From contig NZ_QLNP01000062.1 in assembly GCF_003261175.1 (NCBI RefSeq), forward strand, positions 124,001 through 188,000: a stretch of DNA of 64,000 nt, read 5' to 3'. Position 1 is the stretch's first letter. Each line of letters opens with the position of its first letter. The notes below the pieces were generated by a model. That model worked only from the letters and a program-made list of their open reading frames with translations. It did no database searches and had not been told where the DNA came from. Made by a program: the position numbers and the translations under genes. Source of the DNA: Arthrobacter globiformis (lineage in GTDB: Bacteria > Actinomycetota > Actinomycetes > Actinomycetales > Micrococcaceae). Shown in pieces: positions 57,461 through 64,000 of the stretch.

Positions 57461-58144
57461 GTGCCTAAACAACCGACGGTCATCATCTTTGACGTCAACG
57501 AAACCCTGTCCGACTTGTCGCCGCTGGCCGACCGGTTCGCCGAAACCGGTGCACCGAGGACGCTCGCCAAGCTGTGGTTCGCCACCCTCCTTCGCGACGG
57601 CTTCGCCCTCGCCGCGGCCGGCGACAATAAGACCTTCGCCGAAATCGGGGCGGAGGCACTGCGCGGACTGCTCACCGGCTCGGACCTGAACAGGGAGACC
57701 GACGCCGCCGTGGACCACATCATGCAGGGCATGGCCGGCCTGGGGCTCCATCCCGATGTACCGGACGGCGTGTCCGCTCTGAAGGCTTCCGGCTACCGTC
57801 TGGTCACGCTCACCAACGGCTCCGCCAGCGTCGCGGAGAGGCTTTTCAACGCCGCCGGAATCCGGGACAGCTTCGACCTTCCTCTATCGGTCGAGGATGC
57901 CCCGGCATGGAAGCCAGCCCGCGCGGCCTACGACCACGCCGCCAGGACCTGCGGTGCCGATCCGGAGCAGCTACTCCTGGCGGCGGTCCATCCCTGGGAC
58001 ATCCACGGTGCCGCACGGGCCGGGCTGCAGACCGCCTGGATAAACCGCTCGGGCGCGCCCTACCCGGCGTACTTCACCGCACCCGACTGCACGGCGTCGT
58101 CCCTGCCGGACCTGGCCGGCGCGCTGGCCAGCGCCGCGGGTTGA
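57461..58144 (+). CDS. HAD-superfamily hydrolase, haloacid dehalogenase type II
   Basis: 227 residues, GTG start. Motif 1 VIIFDVNETLSDLSP (nucleophilic Asp), motif 2 LVTLTNGSASV, Lys in EDAPAWKPARAAY and motif 4 LAAVHPWDIHGAARAGLQTAWINR. The FDVNETL sequence and cap size match type II (S)-2-haloacid dehalogenases and their close phosphatase relatives. The cap helix FAETGAPRTLAKLWFATLLRDGFALAAAG replaces the usual substrate lid. The reaction, dehalogenation or phosphate removal, cannot be decided here. Confidence 0.85.
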   Translation: MPKQPTVIIFDVNETLSDLSPLADRFAETGAPRTLAKLWFATLLRDGFALAAAGDNKTFAEIGAEALRGLLTGSDLNRETDAAVDHIMQGMAGLGLHPDVPDGVSALKASGYRLVTLTNGSASVAERLFNAAGIRDSFDLPLSVEDAPAWKPARAAYDHAARTCGADPEQLLLAAVHPWDIHGAARAGLQTAWINRSGAPYPAYFTAPDCTASSLPDLAGALASAAG

Positions 58145-58172
58145 ACGCTGCCTCCGGCGGCCGCCCCTTAAC

Positions 58173-58238
58173 CCCAACTGACCCGCAGCTGATATCGTCC
58201 TGGGCGTTTAAAACGACATTAGCTGCGAGTCAGCTGGG
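58173..58238. repeat. Long imperfect palindrome between convergent genes
   Basis: CCCAACTGACCCGCAGCTGA (from 58173) pairs with TAGCTGCGAGTCAGCTGGG (to 58238), extended inward by TATCGTC/CGACATT, with four to five mismatches over 27 bases, all transitions. The centre is GTTTAAAAC. It may serve as a two-way terminator, but the drifted symmetrical structure also fits a repeated palindromic element. Confidence 0.6.
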
Positions 58239-58290
58239 CCCGCGGGGGACAAGGCTCAGCCAGCCGGTTCGGTTCAGAACCGGAGTCAAT

Positions 58291-59742
58291 TTAGAAGCTG
58301 GCGCGCTTCGCCTCAGCGTCCTGGCGGTTCCGTTCCACGTAGCTCGGCTTGGGCAGGCCAACGGATCCGGGCGCACCCGGGAGCTCCTCGCCGCGGAGCG
58401 TGGCCTGCGCGGTCTCCCTCATGCAGAGGACACTCACCAGACCGATCACACCGGCAATCGCCATGTACCAGCCCGGCACCAACTGGTTGCCCGTGGTCTC
58501 AATCAGCTGGTTGGCCACGGTCTGCGACGGTCCCGCGAAGAACGCCGTGGAAAAGTTGTAGGCAATGGCAAAACCCGTGTACCGCACGGCCGTGGGGAAC
58601 AGCGCCGGCAGCGTCGAGGACACCGAGGCGACCAGGATCACCAGCAGGAAGCCCAGCACGGCCAGGCCCAGGAACTGCAGGAGCAGGTTCTGCATGCCCA
58701 GCAGCATCACCGCCGGCACGGACAGGAGCGTGTAGCCGACCGCAGCTGTGAGCAGCAGCGGCTTGCGCCCCACGCGGTCGGACAGTGCGCCCACCGGGGG
58801 AATGGCCACCAGCATCAGGGCCATGATGGCCACCAGCATCCAGTTGCCCTGCGCCGTGCTGTGCCCCAGCTGGCCGCTCAGATACGTGGGCATGTAGCCC
58901 AAGATCAGGTAGAATGCCACGTTCAGCAGCACCACGAAGCCCGCCAGGATCAGCAGTTGCCGCCAGTTGTTGCGCAGGACGTGCCGCAGCGGCGACTTGA
59001 TGGTCTCCTTGTGCTGGGAGGCCTCGGAGAACACCGGCGCCTCCACCAGCCGGGTGCGGATCCACAGCGCGGTGAGGCCCAGCGGGATGGTCAGCAGGAA
59101 CGGCAACCGCCACCAGCCGGCCTCCATGCCGCCGTCGCCCACGATGGCGATCAGCATGGTGCACACGATCGCGGCCAGCATGAACCCGACCGTGGTGCCG
59201 AACTCCAGGAAGGAGCCCAGGAATCCGCGGCGCCGGTCCGGGGCCGACTCCGCCATGTACACCGCCGCGCCGCCGTATTCACCGCCGGCGGAGAAGCCCT
59301 GCACCAGGCGGCAGACCAGCAGCAGCACCGGCGCGAGCAGGCCCACCGTGTCCAGCGTCGGCAGCAGGCCGATTGCCCCGGTGGCCAGGGTCATCAGGGT
59401 CACTGTGAGCACCATAACCTTCTGCCGGCCCACCCTGTCCCCCAGCGGCCCCAGGATCAGGCCGCCCAGCGGCCGGACCAGGAAGGACAGCGCCAGGGTG
59501 GCGAGCGTCAGCGTGACGCCGAGCCCGCCGTCGCCCTTCGCCGAACCGAAAAAGTTGGTGGCCATGTAGATGGTCAGGTAGCCGTAAACGCCGTAGTCGA
59601 ACCATTCGACGGCGTTGCCCAGCGCCGATCCGAGGATGGAACGGTGCAGCGCCTGCTTGCCCGCCTGGGTGCAGGGTTCCGCACCGGGCGCGGTGTCTGG
59701 TTCCGGATGCATGTCCTGCACCGGCTGGGGACTGGTCATCAT
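58291..59742 (-). CDS. MFS transporter, metabolite:H+ symporter (MHS family)
   Basis: 483 residues, 12 helices. Motifs: GNAVEWFDYGVYGYLTIYMA, FLVRPLGGLILGPLGDRVGRQK and CRLVQGFSAGGEYGGAAVYMAESAPDRRRGFLGSFLEFG. The ATG at 59742 has a GAAGGA site 7 bases away; the one ten codons upstream has none. It is downstream of the aldehyde dehydrogenase and the flavin/Fe-S dehydrogenase in the same direction, so it probably imports the hydroxy- or semialdehyde-forming acid they use. Confidence 0.88.
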   Translation of the reverse strand: MMTSPQPVQDMHPEPDTAPGAEPCTQAGKQALHRSILGSALGNAVEWFDYGVYGYLTIYMATNFFGSAKGDGGLGVTLTLATLALSFLVRPLGGLILGPLGDRVGRQKVMVLTVTLMTLATGAIGLLPTLDTVGLLAPVLLLVCRLVQGFSAGGEYGGAAVYMAESAPDRRRGFLGSFLEFGTTVGFMLAAIVCTMLIAIVGDGGMEAGWWRLPFLLTIPLGLTALWIRTRLVEAPVFSEASQHKETIKSPLRHVLRNNWRQLLILAGFVVLLNVAFYLILGYMPTYLSGQLGHSTAQGNWMLVAIMALMLVAIPPVGALSDRVGRKPLLLTAAVGYTLLSVPAVMLLGMQNLLLQFLGLAVLGFLLVILVASVSSTLPALFPTAVRYTGFAIAYNFSTAFFAGPSQTVANQLIETTGNQLVPGWYMAIAGVIGLVSVLCMRETAQATLRGEELPGAPGSVGLPKPSYVERNRQDAEAKRASF

Positions 59743-59796
59743 TGGTTCGTCCTTCAGGAAAGTGGTTTTCATTGGTTGCCGCCTGGGTATGCGGGG

Positions 59797-61287
59797 TCAG
59801 CCGCGGGGCACTGCCATGTACTTGGTCTCGAGGAATTCCTCGATCCCCACGCGTCCGCCTTCACGGCCCAGACCGGAGGCCTTGACTCCGCCGAACGGTG
59901 CCGCTGGGTTGGATACGATCCCGGTGTTGAGGCCCACCATGCCCACCTCCAGGGCATCGCCCATCCGGAAGCCGCGGTCCACATCTTGCGTGAACAGGTA
60001 GCCCACCAGTCCCCACGGGGTGTCGTTGGCCAGCCGGGTGACTTCCTCCTCGGTGTCGAACGGCACCACGGGGGCCACCGGTCCGAAGATTTCCTGGCTC
60101 ATCAGGTCCGACTCCGGGCTCACCCCGGACAGCACCGTGGGTGAGTAGAAGTAGCCGGGCCGCTCCGGACGGGAGCCGCCGCACACCACGGTGGCACCCT
60201 TGGCGACGGCGTCGTCCACCAGTTCCTGCACCTTGGTGAGCGCCTTCTCCTCGACGAGGGGTCCGACGTCGGTCCCCGACTCGGCGCCGTCGCCCACCTG
60301 CAGTGCGCCCAAGCGGGCGGCCAGCTTGCGTGCGAACTCGTCGGCGACGGGGCGCTGCACGAAGAGCCGGTTGGCGGCGGTGCAGGCCTCGCCCATGTTG
60401 CGCATCTTCGCGGCGACGGCGCCTTCCACGGCGCGGTCCAGGTCCGCGTCCTCGAACACGATGAACGGCGCGTTGCCGCCCAGTTCCATCGAGGAGCGCA
60501 TGACGTGCTCGGCGGCCTGCTCCAGCAGGCGCACTCCCACCCCGGTCGATCCGGTGAAGCTGACCTTGCGGGCAATGCCGCTGGACATCCACGGCGACAC
60601 CACGTCCGAGGCCTTGGTGGTGCACACCACGTTGAGGACGCCCTTGGGCAGCCCGGCCTCGATGAGGATGTCCACCAGCGCCAGGGAGGACAGCGGCGTC
60701 AGGTTGGCGGGCTTGAACACCATGGTGCAGCCTGCGGCGATGGCGGGGCCGATCTTACGCGTGCCCATGGCCAGCGGGAAGTTCCACGGCGTGACCAGCA
60801 CGCATGGGCCCACGGGCTCCTTGGAGACGAGGATCCGGTTCTTGCCGTCACCGGTGGTGGTGAGATCGCCGCCGATTCGCACGGCCTCCTCGGAGAACCA
60901 TCGGAAGAACTCGGCGGCGTAGGCCACCTCGCCCTTGGCCTCGGCGAAGGGCTTGCCCATCTCCGAGGTCATGATGAGGGCCAGCTCGTCCTGTCGGGCC
61001 ATGATCAGGTCATAGGCGCGGCGCAGGATCTCGCTGCGCTCCCGCGGCGCGGTCTTGGCCCACTCCTTCTGCACGCGGCCCGCGGTTGCGATGGCGCGCT
61101 GGGCGTCCTCCGGCCCGCCGTCGGCCACCGTGGCGATGACCTCTTCGGTGGCGGGGTTGACGACGTCGAAACGCTTGCCGGAGGTCGCTTCCGCCCACTC
61201 GCCGTCGATGAACAGGCCGGTGCTGACCTTGGCGATGGCATCCAGTGCCTGCTGCGAGGTGCGGGCGTTGGTGGTCTGGGTAGTCAT
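59797..61287 (-). CDS. gabD: NAD(P)-dependent succinate-semialdehyde dehydrogenase-like
   Basis: 496 residues. Aldehyde dehydrogenase family with the GabD-type layout: LFIDGEWAEATSGKRFDVVNPATEEVIATVADG, TPWNFPLAMGTRKIGPAIAAGCTMVFKPA, VSFTGSTGVGVRLL, catalytic Glu in MELGGNAPFIVFEDAD and Cys in MGEACTAANRLFV, and the C-terminal GRVGIEEFLETKYM. Proposed reaction: succinate semialdehyde to succinate. It sits one base after the upstream stop of the dehydrogenase gene (TGA then T, then ATG) and before the MHS carrier. Other small semialdehydes are possible. Confidence 0.88.
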   Translation of the reverse strand: MTTQTTNARTSQQALDAIAKVSTGLFIDGEWAEATSGKRFDVVNPATEEVIATVADGGPEDAQRAIATAGRVQKEWAKTAPRERSEILRRAYDLIMARQDELALIMTSEMGKPFAEAKGEVAYAAEFFRWFSEEAVRIGGDLTTTGDGKNRILVSKEPVGPCVLVTPWNFPLAMGTRKIGPAIAAGCTMVFKPANLTPLSSLALVDILIEAGLPKGVLNVVCTTKASDVVSPWMSSGIARKVSFTGSTGVGVRLLEQAAEHVMRSSMELGGNAPFIVFEDADLDRAVEGAVAAKMRNMGEACTAANRLFVQRPVADEFARKLAARLGALQVGDGAESGTDVGPLVEEKALTKVQELVDDAVAKGATVVCGGSRPERPGYFYSPTVLSGVSPESDLMSQEIFGPVAPVVPFDTEEEVTRLANDTPWGLVGYLFTQDVDRGFRMGDALEVGMVGLNTGIVSNPAAPFGGVKASGLGREGGRVGIEEFLETKYMAVPRG

Positions 61288-61288
61288 G

Positions 61289-64000
61289 TCAGGAATCCTT
61301 TTCGGTTGGTAACTGGAAAGTTTTTGGGTCGGCGGGTTGGCGCCCGGGGTCCAGGAGCTGGGCGAGATGGGTTCCGGGGCGCTCCGCTTCGGCGTCCAGC
61401 TGCGTGACCTGCATGGCGCAGGAGAACCCGTCCGTGAGGACCACGGACTCCGCGCCGGTGCTGCGCAGCGCCGGCGCCAGCGCCTGCTCGGCCACCTGCA
61501 TGCTCACCCCGTAGTGCTCCTTCTCGAAGCCGAAGTTGCCCGCCACGCCGCAGCAGCCGGTGGCGTCCACCACTCCGGAAACCCCGACGGCGGCCAGCGC
61601 GGCTTTCTGGGTTCCGGCACCGAAGACGGCGTACTCGTGGCAGTGCGTCTGCAGCACCACCTGCTCCGGCAGCGGTTCCGCCGGCGCCGGCGTCCAGCCG
61701 GCCTTGGCCAGCTCGCCGACGTGCGCCGCGAAGCTTCGGACCCGGGCCGCCACCCTGCGCGCCTGCTCGGTGTGGACCAGCTCGGGCAGGTCCTTCCTGA
61801 GGGCCGCGGCGCAGCTGGGTTCCACCACCACGATGGGGCGGTCGGTGCCGTCGTCCAGCACGTCTGCAGCGTTGCCCAGCAGCTTCTTTGCGGTGTCCAG
61901 CTGGCCGGTGGAGATCCAGGTCAGGCCGCAGCAGGCGTCCGCGGAACATTCGGTGCGCTCCCCCGCGCTGGCCAGCACACGTGCCGCGGCGCCCGCCACC
62001 TCGGGGCGGAAGCCCTTGGTGAAGGTGTCCACGAACAGCACCACGCCGTCGGTGTTGATCTCATTGACGGCGTCGGCAACCAGGCGGGTGCCGACGCCGT
62101 GCTTTTTGCCCTTGCCGGAGGGGCGACGGCCCGGCATTTCCACGCCCGTGGCCGCCACCTCGGCCTGCCATTCACCGGCGCCGGCAAACCGGGGCAGCGT
62201 GCGCTCGGTGGTGAGGCCGCCCAGTGCGGCGGCCAACTTGCCCAGCGGCGTGGCGAGCACGGCGTTGACCAACGGCGCCACGCGGCCGGTGATCTTCAGC
62301 CAGCGCGGCAGCCAGCCCAGGGAGAAATGCGAGAGCGGGCGGATCCGGCCGCGGTAGTAGTGGTCGAAGAACTCGGACTTGTAGCTGGCCATGTCCACGC
62401 CGGTTGGGCAGTCACTGGAACAGGCCTTGCAGGAAAGGCAGAGGTCCAGGGCCTCGCGGACCTCCTCGGACTTCCAGCCCTCCTCCACGGTGCGGGCACC
62501 GCGGACCATGTCCTGCAGCACGCGCGAGCGTCCCCGGGTGGAGTCCTTCTCGTCCCGGGTGGCGCGGTAGCTGGGGCACATCACGCCGCCGGCGTCCGTG
62601 CGGCAGCGGCCAACGCCGATGCAGCCCTGGACGGCATGGACCCACGGGTCAATGCCGCTGCCGGCCGCGTGCGCAGGGTTGTCCGTTTCCGCCGAGGATC
62701 CGCCGCCGGAGTGCAGCGGGCGCAGGTCGAAGCTGGTGCGCCACTCGCGCTGCGGCACGCCGTCCAGCGCCAGGTTCGCGTCTATGGGATCCGGGTCCGT
62801 GAGCGAGCCCGGGTTCAGGATGCCTGCCGGGTCCCACAGCCGGCGGTAGGCGGCGAACGCCTCCAGCATCCGCGGGGAGTACATCAGCGGCAACAGTTGG
62901 GACCGTGCGCGGCCGTCGCCGTGCTCGCCGGAGAGCGAGCCGCCATGCCGGACCACCAGCTTCGCCGCCTCGCCGGAAAACGCGCGGAAGACCGCCCGGC
63001 CTTCCTCGGTGCGCAGGTCGTAGGTGATGCGGATGTGCATGCAACCTGCGCCGAAGTGCCCGTACATGACGCCCTGCAGCCCGAACCGGGTCAGCAGGTC
63101 GCGGAACTCGGCCAGGTAGCCGGCCAGGTTTTCCGGCGCGACGGCGGAGTCCTCCCAGCCGGGCCAGGACTCGCCGCCGGTGGACAGCCGGGATGAGAGC
63201 CCGGCGCCGTCCTCGCGGACGCGCCACAGCGACGCCCGCTCAACGCTGTCCGGGACGGGACGGCCCTCGACGAGCCGGCCGTTTTCCTGCAGCCGTTCCA
63301 GCAGCCTGCCGGCCTCGGCGTGGACTTCGGCGGGGTCGTCGCCGTCGAGGTCCACGTACAGCCATGCCTTGCCGGCCGGCAGGCCCAGCACCGCGCCGTC
63401 GCCGCGGCGGAAGCGCATGGTGTCCACGATGGCCTCGTCGATCCCTTCGACGGCGGCCGGCGAGAATTCCAGGATGGTTTCGATGTCCCGCGCCGCATCC
63501 ACCACGTCCCCATAGCCCAGGCACACCAGCAGGGCGCTCGCCGGCTTGGGCACGAGCTTCATTCGGGCGCCGGTGACAACAACGCAGGTGCCCTCGGATC
63601 CCACCAGGGCGCGGGCCACGTTGAAGCCCTTTTCCGGCAGCAGGTTGGCCAGGTGGTAACCCGAGACCTGCCGCTGGATGCGGCCCAGCTCCACCCGGAA
63701 GGCGGCCAGGTTGTTTTGCGCCAGCTCCTTCAGCTCCGCCGTCAGGGCGGCGGAGCGCTGTCCGGCGAACGTGTCCTCCGGGTCCGTGGCGCGCAGCCCG
63801 CCGGCAGTGGCGGTGAGCCGCGCGCCGTCGGAGGTGACGACGTCGATCTCCGCCACGTGGTCCGAGGTGCGGCCGTAGCGCACAGAGTGGTTCCCGCACG
63901 CGTCGTTGCCGAGAGAACCGCCCACGGTGGCCCGGTTCTTCGACGACGGGTCCGGCGCGAAGGTGAACCGGTTGCCGGTTGCCTTCTCCACTTCGCGGGA
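61289..64000 (-). CDS. FAD/Fe-S dehydrogenase, D-2-hydroxyacid type (5' end outside window)
   Basis: At least 903 residues. The N-terminal FAD-binding domain is cut by the window edge but shows NRATVGGSLGNDACGNHSVRYGRTSDHV. An FAD-oxidase C-terminal domain follows (VMYGHFGAGCMHIRI, GSLSGEHGDGRARSQLLPLMYSP), then a ferredoxin-type stretch (GCIGVGRCRTDAGG, CLSCKACSSDCPTGVDMA) and CCG domains (CCGVAGNFGFEKEHYG). This is the layout of YdiJ/Dld-II-type D-lactate or D-2-hydroxyglutarate dehydrogenases. A GTG at 63991 is not the true start because the domain continues upstream. The neighbouring semialdehyde dehydrogenase and carrier suggest a C4-C5 hydroxy acid. Confidence 0.88.
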   Translation of the reverse strand, partial: SREVEKATGNRFTFAPDPSSKNRATVGGSLGNDACGNHSVRYGRTSDHVAEIDVVTSDGARLTATAGGLRATDPEDTFAGQRSAALTAELKELAQNNLAAFRVELGRIQRQVSGYHLANLLPEKGFNVARALVGSEGTCVVVTGARMKLVPKPASALLVCLGYGDVVDAARDIETILEFSPAAVEGIDEAIVDTMRFRRGDGAVLGLPAGKAWLYVDLDGDDPAEVHAEAGRLLERLQENGRLVEGRPVPDSVERASLWRVREDGAGLSSRLSTGGESWPGWEDSAVAPENLAGYLAEFRDLLTRFGLQGVMYGHFGAGCMHIRITYDLRTEEGRAVFRAFSGEAAKLVVRHGGSLSGEHGDGRARSQLLPLMYSPRMLEAFAAYRRLWDPAGILNPGSLTDPDPIDANLALDGVPQREWRTSFDLRPLHSGGGSSAETDNPAHAAGSGIDPWVHAVQGCIGVGRCRTDAGGVMCPSYRATRDEKDSTRGRSRVLQDMVRGARTVEEGWKSEEVREALDLCLSCKACSSDCPTGVDMASYKSEFFDHYYRGRIRPLSHFSLGWLPRWLKITGRVAPLVNAVLATPLGKLAAALGGLTTERTLPRFAGAGEWQAEVAATGVEMPGRRPSGKGKKHGVGTRLVADAVNEINTDGVVLFVDTFTKGFRPEVAGAAARVLASAGERTECSADACCGLTWISTGQLDTAKKLLGNAADVLDDGTDRPIVVVEPSCAAALRKDLPELVHTEQARRVAARVRSFAAHVGELAKAGWTPAPAEPLPEQVVLQTHCHEYAVFGAGTQKAALAAVGVSGVVDATGCCGVAGNFGFEKEHYGVSMQVAEQALAPALRSTGAESVVLTDGFSCAMQVTQLDAEAERPGTHLAQLLDPGRQPADPKTFQLPTEKDS

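Noticed and set aside
57907-60144. A plus-strand open frame of 745 codons running through the HAD gene end and opposite the MHS carrier and part of the aldehyde dehydrogenase gene
   Set aside because: Long open frames opposite GC-rich genes are common. Its translation is Arg/Gly/His/Gln-rich without any domain, and the genes it overlaps have clear motifs.
1-64000. CRISPR arrays, tRNA or rRNA genes, transposases, phage or conjugation genes
   Set aside because: I looked for regularly spaced repeats, tRNA arms and recombinase motifs on both strands and saw none. A covariance-model scan would be needed for certainty.

Overview
The window looks like a chromosomal stretch of a high-GC soil actinobacterium of the Arthrobacter/Pseudarthrobacter group (Micrococcaceae). 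The basis is the GC-rich third positions, frequent GTG/TTG starts, many LacI-type regulators, MHS-type MFS carriers and MsiK-style sugar ABC systems without their own ATPase. The gene at 14755-15927 also strongly resembles my recollection of the Pseudarthrobacter levoglucosan dehydrogenase. I see no rRNA, tRNA, CRISPR array, transposase or prophage. The content is mostly catabolic and transport modules, each with a local regulator. || Layout. 1-3.95 kb: an HpcH/HpaI-type aldolase (cut by the window edge), an FMN 2-hydroxy-acid oxidase and an MHS carrier, divergent from a LacI regulator across nested palindromes. 4.0-8.5 kb: a SnoaL-like protein, another MHS carrier, a DUF4383 membrane protein and an orphan sugar-binding lipoprotein. 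8.75-11.95 kb: PAP2 phosphatase, DedA protein, response regulator and histidine kinase in one operon. 12.0-13.2 kb: a lipoprotein and a frameshifted DHFR/RibD-like gene. 13.3-23.5 kb: a minus-strand operon of an unknown gene, a ribose-type ABC importer, two Gfo/Idh/MocA oxidoreductases, two sugar-isomerase-like TIM barrels and a small monooxygenase, divergent from a LacI gene across two perfect operators. This matches the four-enzyme levoglucosan pathway (LgdA/B1/B2/C). || 23.6-31.8 kb: a small membrane protein, a DHA2-type MFS pump, an excalibur-domain protein, a nitrilase-permease-nitrilase operon opposite a GntR/FCD regulator, and a quinone-reductase-like MDR. 31.8-33.1 kb: a TerC-family protein behind a yybP-ykoY manganese riboswitch. 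33.1-36.4 kb: a TetR regulator divergent from an MDR enzyme and a DUF2306 protein, then a second DUF4383 gene whose leader also matches the first copy. 36.5-40.3 kb: LysR, PrpF-type isomerase and an SLC13/MatC-like carrier. 40.6-45.9 kb: a subtilase, a gene interrupted by a stop codon, DinB and GYD proteins, a secreted HNH nuclease and an unknown His-containing membrane protein. || 45.9-54.1 kb: two paralogous LacI regulators, a sugar ABC importer lacking its ATPase, a GH172 (DUF2961) enzyme and a GH32 beta-fructofuranosidase, which together suggest uptake and cytoplasmic opening of fructans or difructose anhydrides. 54.1-64 kb: remnants of a homocysteine S-methyltransferase, a small ORF, an LCM-type methyltransferase, a secreted GDPD phosphodiesterase, a HAD hydrolase, and a minus-strand operon of a flavin/Fe-S dehydrogenase (cut by the window edge), a succinate-semialdehyde-type dehydrogenase and an MHS carrier. 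All functions are inferred by reading the translated sequence, not from database searches.
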